Positions 12,501 through 25,699 of a stretch of 64,000 bases of DNA are shown here, piece after piece; position 1 is the first letter of the stretch, and each line of letters starts with the position of its first letter. The notes beneath the pieces are model-generated. The model saw nothing but the letters and a program-made list of their open reading frames with translations. It searched no databases and was not told the origin of the DNA. The position numbers were made by a program, and so were the translations under genes. Origin of the DNA: Epiperipatus broadwayi (Eukaryota > Onychophora > Udeonychophora > Euonychophora > Peripatidae); assembly GCA_028023455.1 (NCBI GenBank), contig JAQFVV010006294.1, positions 2,507,001 to 2,571,000 of the forward strand. The letters run 5' to 3'.

Positions 12501-13427
12501 TCTGTCTTCAGGCTGAGAACTTATTAATAATATTCACATGAAGAATTGATTAATTGACTAAATAGATTCACATTTGAAACAGCTGGTGTTTAGATTTAAA
12601 ATACTTTATGACTTCCATAAAAAAAATTTTTTAAAAAATATTAAATTTAGGTATACTGAAGCTAAATAAAAAATCTTAAAATTTGTCATTTCTTGCTCAC
12701 CCTGTTAGATGAGTATAGTATATATTATAATTAGCATCTATATTTTTTGTTTTTCAGGAGAATTTGTTGTAAAAAAAAAAAAAGAATATGTATAAAACTT
12801 GTTCTTTTTATAATAATAGTAATACTTCTTGATGGATAACAAATATTTTTTATCTAACAATATATATAATGTATCCTTTTGTTTAGGCTAGACATGCTAA
12901 AAAAAAAAATACTTTAAAAATGTTAAATTAAGATAAGTATAAGTGTTGTAATTGTAATAATAATATTTAAAGAGATTTAAAACTTGTGAAAATGAATATA
13001 TAGGAAGTCAAAGAATATTTTAAAACTATTTTAAATTGTTAAAATTGTAAAAAGAAACAGAATAATTTAATATTTTATGGTTAAAATAAATGATGTTAGT
13101 TATACTTGTGAAATATGTTTAATATCCTGCTAAATAAATATTTTAAAATCATTAATTTACAATATAATATTAAATATAGTTGAATAAATTATTAAATTTA
13201 TCTTTAAAGTAAGTTAAAACTGTATAATAATTATTTATTAAAGTTTTCATATACTATGGTGTACCAAATGTTTCAATTTTATTCATTGTTATATATAATA
13301 AGGTATTTATACAGATTTTAAACTATACAAAATGTCAAAATTTGCTATTCTAAATTTTATTATTATATTTAATATTGTATAATATGTATTATTTTTTAAA
13401 TTAAATATTCTTTCAATTTTATTTCAG

Positions 13428-13586
13428 ACAGTAAGTTTCAAAAATTGCAACATTTGTTTGGAACGCAGATCACATGAATGGCAATATGTGTGTAATGCTT
13501 GCATGAATTTAGAAAAAGTTTTATATTGCTTTCTGAAATTATACATAAAGTGGAAACATTTGGACATGATAAAATGTTTGAAATAA
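13428..13586 (+). other. Candidate exon or gene fragment with CxxC-x11-CxxC
   Basis: After a good pyrimidine tract and acceptor (ATTTCAG at 13421-13427) there is an open frame of 52 codons to a TAA at 13584-13586. The segment from 13446 reads CNICLERRSHEWQYVCNACM. Its two CxxC knuckles spaced by 11 residues are the layout of a small zinc ribbon or half of a RING-like finger. Base composition is less AT-rich than the flanks. No start codon, no upstream exon and no family match was recognised. It could be a terminal exon of another transcript, a domesticated or dead transposon piece, or chance. Confidence 0.3.
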
Positions 13587-16500
13587 TATTTTAATTAGTT
13601 TTTAAAGATATTTTAAACTAATAAATGTAGACTAAAATTGCTACATTAAATTAAATATTTTCTTGTAATATAAAATATTGGTTTAAAATTGAATGATCTA
13701 ATAAATTATATTGTTTTAAAATATTTTTGTTTGGTTAAATAAAGTTATAAAATAAATTAATGAATTAAATATTTAATTATATTTTTACTTAAAGGATGAC
13801 TCATTATTTCCAATTTTTAAAAGTACTTAATTAGGAAATATGTAAATGAGTTTGTAGTCGGATTATTTTTATCCAATCAAATCTTTGTTTAAAAAAAATG
13901 GGTATAAATACTGTATGTAATTAATTTGGAGACAGTAGTAGTTATTATGTTGGGAAAATTATTGTGTTAAATAGTATCAAGATATATTATTATAGTCTAG
14001 TAATTAGTAAAAACTAACAGGAAATTATGTAAATTTTTAATATATTTTTATTTTTAAAAACTCAAAAGGATAAAGAAAATTAGTATTTAGTTCAACAATA
14101 TGTGTGAATAAATCTATTACATTTTTTATCAGTGAACTATTCTGAAACTTGATTGAAATTCATTAATGAGTTATGGAGCAAAAACATATAGTCTTGTATA
14201 TGAGAGGATTAGCAATGAAAAGCCAAAGAGTTTATAGAAGTACATTTTTGCTAATGTTATATGAGAATTTAAGTATTTATTTGTGTGGAGTATTTCAAAA
14301 TTGTATACGAATATTGTATGTTATATATAATGATACATCTGTATTCAAAAAGTTTAAAACTTTTACAAGACATTATTCTAATAGAAATTATTGGAAAAGA
14401 TGGAAATGTAATTTACCTGTGTACTTGGAGATAACTATAAAATAAATATCGTTCTCTCTATAATATTTATGTCGTTATCTTTGAATAATTACAGATTTAA
14501 ATAATATTTATCTTTGAAACAAATTTTATATTTGCACTTGTTAAACAAGATATTTTGAAGATAAATTTTATAAGAATATAATTGCTGAAAAATACTATAT
14601 GAAACAAGCGAACATTAAAATATGACCATTCGCTATTTTAATTGCTGTATATTTTTAAAAAAAGAAAATGGTTAATGGAAAATTAATATATTTATCAGGA
14701 ATAAATAATCTTTTGATGTTAAAACCTGGATTCAACTATTTGCCTTATTATGTGCCTTATTGGAATATAAGTTTTAAATGAAAAGATGTTATTTATTCCG
14801 GAATTATGTGCTAATAAATATGACCCTGAATGATGCATCTGTCCCTGAACAAATTGAAATATATGTATGTGAACAGAGAAAAATGATTTACTTTTCCAAA
14901 AATGGATTTTAAAAATATTACTGAATAAATTATTGTTATCCTGGAAAGATTTGCAGAAATGGACTGTTTTAAATATCTTTTGGAAGCAGGATGAACAATA
15001 TTTTTAAGGATTTTTACAGATTTTAAAAGTCGACAATTATTTTTTTTATTGTTATTTTTATGCACCGAGGGAGGAGAGTTTGAAAAAAAAAACTTTGAGC
15101 TATGTTTGTTGCCTAACGACCACGCAACCCCCAATTCATTAGCAGAACTTTTCAGAGAAGAATGTATATGAAGAGAAGGAATACGTAACTTTGAATTTTA
15201 TTATTAGTTTTTATGTTGTTTTTTTTTTTTTAAAAAAAAAAAAGAATACTAACATTAGAATTTAAACTTATTTTTAGATTATATTAGATAAGCTGCATTA
15301 GTAGACACTTTTTGATTATCATAATTTTAATTTTAAAATAATTTAACAATTTTTAAAATTTTGGAAACATTTTTTTAAAAGTATGATATTTTATAATGAG
15401 CATTGGGTGAATGGAATTTTATGATTTTTTTTAATATTATTATGTAATTTGGACCAAAAAACATCAAAATGTAATAATTTTTTAATCACATAGGTAATTT
15501 TAATTATTTTAGATATCATATGGTATATAATTTTTAGAATTGCTTGGAATTTAAACATTCATATTAGGCTAAAAGAATGAATGGATATACGGATGTGTGG
15601 ATTAATAACACATACAGATTTTTTATTAAGAGATATAAGCTATAAATAAAAAATATGCATATATTTTGTTTTATATTATAAAGTTTGTTATGACTTTATT
15701 AATTACCATAATTTTGTATGATTTTTTGCTAAGTAAAAGCATATTATATTTATTTTAAATATATGAATATTGTCGTATATTTTAATCAAAAGTCATTCAT
15801 TTATATTTGACTAAACTTAAGTTGTGAAACCATTTCTTAAAGTAGTCATAGTTTGATGAATTAATGTGTTAGCTTTGTTTATTATTGGGAAAATTGCTTA
15901 ATTTATTTTGAGATGTAGATTGTTTAAATCTATTTGGAATTTTTTAGATGATAGTGAACAGGGGAGTAAATGAAACCCTGGATGTTTATATTTGTAGGGT
16001 ATGTCAAGAAGATAGGAGGATTAACCTATATTATATCAAAGTAGTTGTTATACAAATACAATTAAAGTAGTCCTATATCATTGTGTTATTTCCATAGATA
16101 GCGTTAGTTGTTTGTATTTTGATGTTCTGTAAGTGCCAAAGAACCAAGACATTATTTTCTATGGGTATTAGACTGAGCCGTACCTGATATTTCACACTGT
16201 TTTTTATGTGGATTAATGAATTATTTTATAGTATTGAGTCTTTACTCTAATTACTCCTTCATATCCTACACATTATATCGCTATCTTAATTTCATTAGTA
16301 ATGCATCATGGAGTTTAGTATTCTGAATATAGAATAATGAATAAACTTAGAATAATGAATTGTTTTAATAGAAAGCAAGATAGGTTTTGAATTAAGTAGA
16401 AATGCAAATGATCTTGAATGTTTAATGCTGATGATGAAAGTGATAAAGGAATCATAACTATTTCTAATATATTTTCAAATGTTTTTTTGATATTTTTCAA

Positions 16501-16710
16501 TTTTTCATAAATCAATAATATTTTTGAAGCAGTTTTATAAATAAACATTAGAATGAGGATTGTAAATTATAATTATGAATGTTTATTTATTTCATTTAAT
16601 TTTATATTTTGTTTTGAACATGAAATATATAATAAAACTTAAGAGTGGTACCATGCAAAGTATTTTAATACATGAACAAATATTATTTCATTGACATATA
16701 TTTTGTGAAT

Positions 16711-16768
16711 ATAAAACAAACCCAAATATATTTTATCATATAAAACAAACCCAAATATATTTTATCAT
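16711..16768. repeat. Perfect 29-bp tandem duplication
   Basis: The unit from 16711 (ATAAAACAAACCCAAATATA and nine more bases) is repeated without change at 16740-16768, indicating a recent slippage or repair event. Confidence 0.92.
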
Positions 16769-17655
16769 GAAAACAAAGAAATATTACCATTTTATTTATT
16801 TTATTGGTAATAAATTTAACGTAATTTTAGGAGTAAATATTGAAATTTTGGATCTTTTCTTTATGATAGAAAAAGTCAGAGTGAAGGCTTATACTTGGTA
16901 ATTTTTCTATTTAGTAATATGTAATCTACTTATTTTTATACTTACTTTTGTATATAATTTTCTTTCAAATTTTTTAGTATAATACTTGTTAGTTTAATAA
17001 TATTTAATTGTATATTTCTTGTAAATTTTGTTGTCAAATCTAAATAAATTTGTTAAAGTTGTTTTATAAAAACTTTTGTCAGTGTTATTATTGATCTATT
17101 CACTTCCACAAGACCTGATCCACAGAACTCAAAATTGAACATATAACATATTTTGCACATTATAATAAAAATGGTTTATTTAAGTAATAATTCTTATTCA
17201 GAATATGATACTGAAATATCACATTATTATAATGTTATTTTGGTCATAATTTATTGTTTAAATTGCTCCATAAAATTAAATATATTTTCATTGCCACATA
17301 TTTCAGATTATACCATACTTTTAATATGCCACATGATAAATAAGAGAATTGGATTATTATTATTATTATCATCATCATCTCTATTGTTATTATAGTTGAC
17401 TTGATTTTTAGATAGAAAATATCGTACAAATTATTAATTAAGCTGAGCGTAGGAATATTATATTTTATTGTTATTATTATTATTGAGGAGTAGTTGAGGA
17501 TGATGTTAAATCATCATACTTGGCTACAGGATATTATAAATTAAGTTAATGATTTATTTAAAGAACCTGAGATTATAATTTATCTAATGCAATATATTAG
17601 ATTATTTGTAAAATTTTAAAGTTGTAAGGATACTATAGATTTATATTATTATTTG

Positions 17656-18655
17656 AAAACTTTAATATGCGTTGATATTAAACATGCGCACACTATATAA
17701 TTCAAACGCAAAATATATATAAATCAAAACTTTAAAATAATATAATATATTGACAATTATATAAATAATAATAAATTTTGTTGAATCTTCAAACGTTTTC
17801 GAAGGCATAACCTTCATTATCAAGAAGTACAAACTCTCTCTTTGTTTTTTCACAATGTACTAATATGCAAATATGCGACAAAAATGGGGAAAATATGCAA
17901 CTCAGAACGTTTATACTTGCCATTTCTTCGATATGGCATAAAATGATTCACTTTTATTCATCGCATGTTCATCTGACATGATGTAACATGCCTCCTTAAC
18001 CCTCCTCTGCAGATCATTCCGCTATCTACACAACACTCTTGGCCCATCCGTTTTGCACTGATGGCCCACAGCCACTGAATGCTGAACAAAAATTGAAGGG
18101 TGAGATGAGTCCACTAAGGCCTTATTGTAAGCATATACATGCTGTGTAATCTTGTTTGAACCGATGCCCTCGTCTCCCCATAATATGCAGCTGGCAATTG
18201 TTTTTGCTACACGCGATCTTATAGACCGCTTGCTGTGCTTGCACTGGGATGGGCGAAGAGTGTTGTGAAGAGAGCGGAATAATCTGTGAAGGGTTAAGGA
18301 GGCGTGTTACATCATGCGATGAATAAAAGGGAATCATTTTATGCCATATCGAAGAAATGGCAAGTATAAACGTTCTGATTCAGATTTGCATATTTTGCTG
18401 GGTTTTGTCGCATATTTGCATATTAGTACATCGTGAAAAAATGAAGAGAGAGTTTGTACTTCTTGATAATGAAGGTTATGCCTTTGAAAACGTTTGAAGA
18501 TTCAACAAAATTTATTATTATTTATATAATTGTTCAATATATTATAATATTTTAAAGTTTTGATTTATATATATTTTGCTTTTGAATTATATAGTGTGTG
18601 CATGTTTAATATCAACACATATTAAAGTTTTACATATAGTATCTAACACACATTT
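17656..18655. mobile_element. Head-to-head pair of Penelope-like element fragments
   Basis: Two 5'-truncated Penelope-like copies point away from each other and form an inverted repeat. Copy A lies on the minus strand (about 18245 down to 17656). Copy B lies on the plus strand (about 18240 to 18655). The arms pair over roughly 390-400 bp, with about 180 bp of unpaired sequence at the centre. Copy A encodes a broken GIY-YIG endonuclease: AQQAVYKIACS near 18210-18245, then, after frame changes, SSHPSIFVQHSVAVGHQC and VKEACYI...DEHAMNK, closing with FYAISKKWQV. Copy B starts only within the last part of this domain. Both keep the 3' untranslated region, including a hairpin of hammerhead-like appearance (17792-17822 and 18462-18492). 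The related single copy is at 54873-55520. Penelope elements are known for such inverted partial copies. Confidence 0.85.
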
Positions 18656-19815
18656 AACTTGATATATATTAGAATAAAAGGGGGGATAGGGTTCTTATGT
18701 CATTGAGATTATGTTCTTAGGGAAATGTTCTCAATGTAGTCTAACAACTATACCTTCACTAAATGTCTCATGATTATTATAAGTATTATTTATTTATCTA
18801 TTTATTTAATTGAACCATATATTATTAATTAATAAATCTTGAGCTAGTCTAATGATATAAATTATTTTAAGATATTGTTAATACTTATTTCTTACTATTA
18901 AGATCAGAGTTAAGCCAGAGCATTATTCGGGTATTTTATTTGATCTGTCGCTGAGGGTACAACATATTTTTAAAATTTATATGCATATATTAATTTTATT
19001 AAAAAAGTTGTGAAGTTATAAAGCTCTTTTATAATTATCAAATTTAATGTCTATATCTGAAAGAATAACTTTTGCATTTTAATCAAAAAAGTATTATTGT
19101 GTAGAAATTATTTCAAAAGAAATAAAGCACAAAAATAATTCAAACTAGTAGATATTACATATTCATTTGAATTAAAATTATCAGCAATAGATATATTATC
19201 AGTATTATTAGTAAAATTTCCCAATGAGAGTTTAGACCAATCTTTGTAAGCGGTTCAAGAATATGATGTAAGTTCTTATATATGTTATGATTTTGTGATA
19301 AAATATACAAGAAAAAGATAGCATATTTATTAATTTTTATTTAGCAATTAATTTTTTTAAAATTAGAATACTAGAGGATAAAAGTTTTCGCAAACTAACT
19401 ACTTTTATTATGTATTTATAATGCTGTATTTATCAAAAAAAAAAAAAAAATCCAATTATTAAAATACCTAATATTAATGTGTTTTTATAATTAATGTCAT
19501 TTTTTAATTCTATTCAATACATAATTATAATTTCTATTGCCAAACAATAATAAAACAAAATAATGATAATTGTAGTGACAAATCAGCATTACAGTTTTTG
19601 AGACCTTGAATTATTATTTTTTAAAATTATTTTATGATTATTTAAGAAAGTAAGAAAAACATTTATTTGCATTAAGTAATTTTTGTAAATATTATTACAT
19701 AGAAATTGTATTATGCATTTCTATAATGGTTGAGTGTTTATTTTTTAATAATTTTTAATAATAATAATTTTTAAAAATGAGCCATAATATTAATAAAATC
19801 GATATATATTTACAG

Positions 19816-19888
19816 GTTGTTCGAAGGCGTCGCTCCACATTGAATCGACTTTTACATTCAGTTCAGTTAAATCTTACTGGGAACAAAG
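19816..19888 (+). CDS. Dlg5: dlg5 exon d: PDZ1-PDZ2 junction
   Basis: A 73-nt exon, 24 codons plus one base. It encodes VVRRRRSTLNRLLHSVQ and LNLTGNK. The basic VVRRRRS closes PDZ1. LNLTGNK is the first strand of PDZ2 and matches INLSGQK of vertebrate DLG5. The acceptor is TTTACAG. The donor is AAAG|GTTTGC, weaker than the other donors. The leftover G joins AG from the exon 24 kb downstream to give GAG (Glu), and the alignment to DLG5 then continues without missing residues. Confidence 0.95.
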
Positions 19889-20817
19889 GTTTGCTTAATA
19901 TTTAAGTACTTTTTTCTTATCCCAGACAAATTTTATGTAATAGTGTGTTTAATAAAATCCCATTGCTTAAGAACTGCCCTTGTTGATATCATAAAATTAC
20001 TTAAATGTACTAACATGTATTTAATAGTTTGCCGCACGGATATGGTTTTTTTTTTTTTTTGCCATGAACAGGTGTTTCAATCAAATCCAAAAGGAGCTTG
20101 AAAATTTTTTAAAATTCCAATCAGACTAATAGTTTTTTTAGGTATCTAATGCAGCCAACCATTCAATCTAAATATCAAATAAATTGAAAAATAATCCTCA
20201 AACCCTCATCTCATCTATGGACAAAGCCTGGACAGTAATGCTTCTTCACTGTTTCTCTATAGAGACTTCTGCAGGAAATTATCTTTCAATAAGATATTTA
20301 AACATTATTTTATCTTTTTTTTTTTTACTTATTTTGAATAATGTGTGAAATAATGTATTTATTATTATCAGTATAAATTGCTTTATTGTCATTGTTTGCA
20401 TTCAATATATTAGAAAAGTTTTAAAACATTCAAATTAAACAAGTGAGTTTAAAAATTATAGTTATTTAATTGTAACATTTTTTACAATTATAAATATTTA
20501 GTTTTATATATATCAGAAATTAATGCAAATATTTTATTTATAATGTCAAAAAATATTTGTTCAATCTAATTGTGACAAATTTGATTATTATTTTTAGTGA
20601 TAGAAGCAGTATGCATTCAAACTTTTTGTAATCAATTAAATATGTCATTTTTAAAATTGAATATTAAATATTTACATAGACTTAAGATATAATCATTTAA
20701 ATTATAATGGAATTTTCAATAATTGTCTGTTTACACTATGGCTGAAGATTTATTCTAGTTTATTACATGGAAATTTTTTATTATAATTTCATTTTTTATA
20801 CTTACATATATACACCT

Positions 20818-23800
20818 TGTAACAGTCCGGTTTCCGCATGGGAGAGAATAGTCGCATCTTACTAGGGTCGAACCTAGAATCTTTTTGTAGAATGCAGTGA
20901 GTGATGTGATGAAGAATCTGGTCGGTGATTGCGTCGGTCTCCAATAGCTAGTTCAAATAATTACACATTAAATCTGAACACAATTTGTATCAGTTGACTC
21001 ACTTACTTTCAACCAACTTTGCTAAAATATTATGACATAAGGAAAAAGAGTATGTGTGTGCATATAATTTAAACAATATATAATCATGCTAAAATAGAAT
21101 GATTTTGATAAATCAGAGACTTCTCAAAGCTTGAAAATAATTTAACATGTTTAATTTTAACAACAACAAACAAAAAATATTAAGAACTATTCAAACAGGA
21201 ATCTTATAACTTGGTTAATGTTTGGCATGCATCCCTAACATTTAATAAGGAAATTGATGATTCAAACTATCCCCTTTCTACCCCTGTTAGGTATGCATCA
21301 TTAGCACTAAGTATTTATAAATTTATTACAATTTAAAATAAGAATTCTAACAAGTTTATATTTAAATCCAAACAATAGTGTCCTTGCAGCTTGTTCCAGC
21401 TGACAAAGTCCATCTTCCTTGGAAAAGAAACCCCTTGTATATTAATAATCTAATGTTGACAGTAAAGTACATATAATCAAGAAGGTTAGTATTTTATACC
21501 AAAGAAAATAAATAAATAAACAAGAGCTAGTTAATTAGTATAACAAGTTAACAAATAATTCTGTCCTGTATTTAATAAGTGTTCTTAATGTGGGCAAAGT
21601 AAAATCTTATCTCTCATATTAAGTTAGATGCTCGGCCAATCTTGTTCAGAAAGGGAAACCTAAATTTTATTTATTACAAAACAAAAATATTATTTCATCC
21701 TATAAACTGTAATCCCCCCTTTTTCATTTCATGATTTGAGAAATAAAATGATTCAAGCTAGGCATATGCTTCCCCATTGTTCATAGATAAAGTTTAAAGT
21801 TGAGATGATTTACTTAAAAGATTTGAACAACACTTTGTTTTAAGAAGTCCTATAAAATATTTTTAAACTTCACAGCACAGTCTCTCAATCTTGTAAATTT
21901 ATACTCTTTCTGGGATTTCTTACATTGGTAGTGGAATGGGATAGGGTGATAGGAAGAAAGAATCAGGAGGTTGATCATAGTCATACCTGGGGTGATAGAA
22001 AAATCATCACTCTCAAGTAAATTAAAAATGAAATATCAATAATTTACATAAGTATATATAAGTAATATGTATTTAAGGGGAGCGTGAGATCAAGAGATCT
22101 CTGCGAGATCAGCCAGTTAACTCAGAAGAGAAACTACAATAATTATACATCAATCATATATCAACCAGCCTTATCAAAAAGTAAAAATCAGTCTAAATAA
22201 TAATCAAAATAAATAACCATTCATCAACATGAATGATCAATCAAAATATATCGGAATAAAATCAACAGTCAATCTTGTGACTGGATTGAAAATGGGTCTT
22301 CTGTAGACCAGGCTAACTATTGAGCCTTTGCCAGCTTGGGCAATTATTTAAACATAATTTGGATGCACCAACTTCAAGTGCTCATCCATTAGAATACACA
22401 ATAATCAGAAAATCTAAACTATAATGATGGGATGCAAAAACATTCTGATCATCATCAATGCTTAGGCCACTTATACTGGCCAACTATAAACTTTTATTAA
22501 GACCAAATTAAAATCAGATGTAGTGCATGGACTTTAAAGAGTATTCTCTTTTGCACCAACCAGGATGATGATTGATTATCTCTGGATGCCCAAAAGCACT
22601 AAATACACATCCCCATTCATATATTCATCCCGTTCTCAAATTTAGCTCAGAGAACATAACCTCTATTACTGTTTGTGACCAAGAGATGATGGAAACAATT
22701 TTTAACAATTAAACACAAATTTATTAACAACAATAACAAAAAATGGTATTATGGCTATTTACATATCAATTAAGCCTTCTGATTTAATAAACATACAAAA
22801 TTTCAAATGATCACATTGCGATTTAAATAATTACTATTCAGAATTAAAATTGTTATATTGATTTACATATATATGCGCACAGACGCACGATTTCTAATAT
22901 ACAATTAATATATTTCAATTGATATTCGATAATGACAAAAAATGATTAAATTTTACATATATGTCCTATTTTAATTTATTACAATAATAATAATATATTT
23001 TTCTAATTAATTCCATTTGGAAAACATACAGAAAAATTCACACATATACGTGTCTATAAACAAAATATAGTTATCAAATTCTGTTGCAGCTTTCTTTTAT
23101 TCTTATAAAAGAAAAGTATAATCAATTTTTGAGAGGTTAGAAAACTTTTATCAGGTTACCTCTTAACTAATTGGAAATGTCTTTAAATTTAAAAATATAG
23201 ATTTAAAATGTTTATCAAATAAATTATTAAAAAACAACTCACTTTTGTATACAAGTTTATCTGTGCTTCTCTGTGTATAGACACAGCAGAATAGTATAAC
23301 TACTACTTTACTCAGCTGATGTTTCTCTTGAGCAAGCTAGTTTTTTTGGTCAATCCAGGCAGTTGTCATCACGTGAAAGTATATAATTCAGGTATGGTTG
23401 GCTTTCTCCCTTCTGCGGTTGGTTCCACTTAGACTTGGAATTAGTAAGCTTCAGGTCAGCAAGCTGTTTTCCAGAACACTTTTAAGGCTATGAATTTCAA
23501 CACAAAGAAGTGGGTCATTTTCTTTCATGTGAATTCATTTCCACTATTGAACTGAAACACAGCTACTTTCTTGCATTCTTACATCCTCATGGCAATTCTG
23601 TATATAATTCTACTAACCATCTCTGCAGCTAGCTTTATTGTTGCCATTCTCTGCTACAGTTACCAACTCTTCACAAAATATTTTAGCCAACTTTGCAGCT
23701 AGCTCTTCTGCTAACCACTTCTCAGAAAATTAAAGCCAAACTGACTGATATTTTTTATAAGTCCTTTTTATAATCTTGATTGGGTTAGGTGATAAAAACA

Positions 23801-24187
23801 TAGTGACTGTTTTCAATTAACTTTAATCTTTTGAAATTTATCCAAAGGTGTGATTTATATACATGTTTTTACTTTGATACCAATTAATTAAAAGATTTCA
23901 AAAACGGACATTTTCATAATTATCAGAAAACATGCTTAATTTGAAATTTTCAAAATCAGAATAAAAATATTAATTTTTATTTATCAGACCTTTTTTAAAT
24001 ATTTAATTTTATAATAAGATATTATTTAAAATCCAGAGTTATTTTATTATTTTTATTTCAATGAATGTAGAAAATAGCTACTACAATTTTTGCCTGTGTT
24101 TATTTCTACTTTTCCTTTTCTTTATATATATATGTGTGCACACACACACACTACATTATTTTGTGCCTTATAACCCAACTGGTTACA
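20818..24187. mobile_element. Possible LTR-element segment
   Basis: The left edge TGTAACAGTCCGGTTTCCGC and the right edge CAACTGGTTACA give TG...CA ends on either strand. Near the left edge the minus strand has GGTTCGACCC, a tRNA-like box. The minus-strand start TGTAACC at 24187 resembles the minus-strand start TGTAACCGGCGACC at 61542. No matching target duplication was found and no second LTR copy was identified, so both boundaries and class are tentative. Confidence 0.25.
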
Positions 24188-24289
24188 TTACCCCGGTCTG
24201 AGGGAAAAGGAAAATAGAAATGAAACACCTATCTAACAATATTTTATATAATTTACATGCATAATCAAAACAAAGTTCATATCCAAAAC

Positions 24290-25690
24290 TATGTACTCAT
24301 CAATTACTTTAGAGATCTGACAGATATCCGACAGCTGACAGAATGAATAGCAATCTGCAATTTCATTAGACAAAGAATTCAGCCATTGGATTATAAATAT
24401 GCAATACACCATGAACACCAAGAGTGCTAGCTCAAATGAGACACTATAAGCTACTACAACCCTTATAAAGATACTGCAATGGATATACTCGATAAAGATG
24501 TGGAGACTGATCTACAGCACTCGGAAGACCAACAAAAGGGAAGACATATTGTAAGCGAGTTTTAGAGAACATAAGGAAGCAAATAAACCCCAGAGCTGAG
24601 GGCCAATTACGGAGAACAGTGGAAGCATTATGCAATCAAAGAAGAAATCATGCAATACTGCATTGATATTACCTCTAGTCAATGGTGAATTGTGGTGCCA
24701 TCAAACAAGCGTAACCCTCTTATCAGGTACATTTGTAAACTATTTGGACACTATGGAATGGTTCTATTGGCTGAAACAATACAAAGGTGTAGTGCCCTTA
24801 GTAAAAGGGTGTGAAATTTGCCAAAGAACCAAACCAATGAATAAATTATGTACGGGATCTCTGAACCCATTCCTGGCAGAGAAGTCTAATGAAATTCTAA
24901 TAGTAGACTACTAAGGTTTCAGTGGATGAAATATTTAATGGTTGGATACGATGTATTCATCAAATGGGTTATTGCATATCCCATACCTCAGGCTAATGCC
25001 CGGAACACTAAAGTTGTTACAAAACAGACATTTTAATAAAAGTGGGAAAAAATCGCAAACGCGCTTCTCTGATTGTGGCATGCCATTTGTCTCTGCTGAA
25101 TAAGAAAAAATGGGTTAGCAAAGAGAATATAAAGCACTTTACTGATGTCTATTCATAAACCTCAATCCAGACCCATGCGAGCGCATGATGTGGGAGCTGG
25201 GTCAGTTATTCAGGGTATATTTGAATACAAATCACTGTGAATGGGTTGACCAAGTCCAAAGGATGGTCAACTTCATTAATTGGGCACCAAATCTATCAAC
25301 AGGTTTTGCACCTATACAACTCGATTATGGAAAGGTGGTATCCAATCTATACCGAACAAAGCTTCCAGTAGTTCCAGACATTATTGATGAGGGGAATGGC
25401 ATGGAAAGAGCTTTCTGATGATTAAAAAGGAGCAGCGAGATATAGAGGAATAAATATGTGAGCTCTTCTCAAACATTTCAAGTAGGAGACTGAGTGTTAG
25501 TTTGGGGATGTCCAGTAATCCATCCTGAATGAAATATCTACAAGAAATTCCTGGAGATATATGAAGGCCTGTTTACAATCTCAAAACAGTATGGGAATAA
25601 CGCATATGTGATGACTGAAAAGGGAAAAGAGAAATGAACATATAATCCAAGGTTATTACGTCTCTTTGTAGAAGAGGTGTGTGAGCAGGG
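24290..25690 (+). pseudogene. LTR-retrotransposon integrase remnant
   Basis: Broken integrase region of a Ty3/gypsy-like pol gene, in several frames. About 24700-24830 holds the zinc-binding end, closing with GCEICQRTKPMNKLCTG. This is followed by ILIVDYYG-like and KYLMVGYDVFIKWVIAYPIP (24930-24990), the first strands of the catalytic core with its aspartate. A degraded SDCGMPFV at about 25070-25092 marks the second aspartate. An open piece at 25185-25418 carries MWELGQLF, CEWVDQVQRMVNFINWAP and LSTGFAPIQLDYGK. These are the E-containing helix and the sTGxsPxxLxyG end of the core. NPRLLRLF near 25645-25670 looks like the C-terminus. Stops and frameshifts show it is inactive. Similar BEL-type elements cannot be excluded. 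Confidence 0.8.
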
Positions 25691-25699
25691 CGGAAGTGA

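Larger units (their letters stand above)
6916..19815 (+). other. Dlg5: dlg5 intron at the end of PDZ1 (12.9 kb)
   Basis: GT...AG intron ending TTTACAG at 19815. Recognised content: Tigger-like element (7705-8885), direct and inverted repeats (8938-9540), a short CxxC reading frame (13428-13586), a 29-bp duplication (16711-16768) and a Penelope pair (17656-18655). A (TTA/TCA)n microsatellite lies near 17350-17395 and another at 17463-17484. Several short open frames (for example 11870-12133 and 14173-14445) have no recognisable domain. The remaining sequence (9550-13420, 13590-16700, 18660-19815) shows nothing I can name. Confidence 0.85.

Noticed and set aside
14173-14445. 90-codon open frame on the plus strand
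   Set aside because: No recognisable motif, no promoter or splice context; treated as chance.
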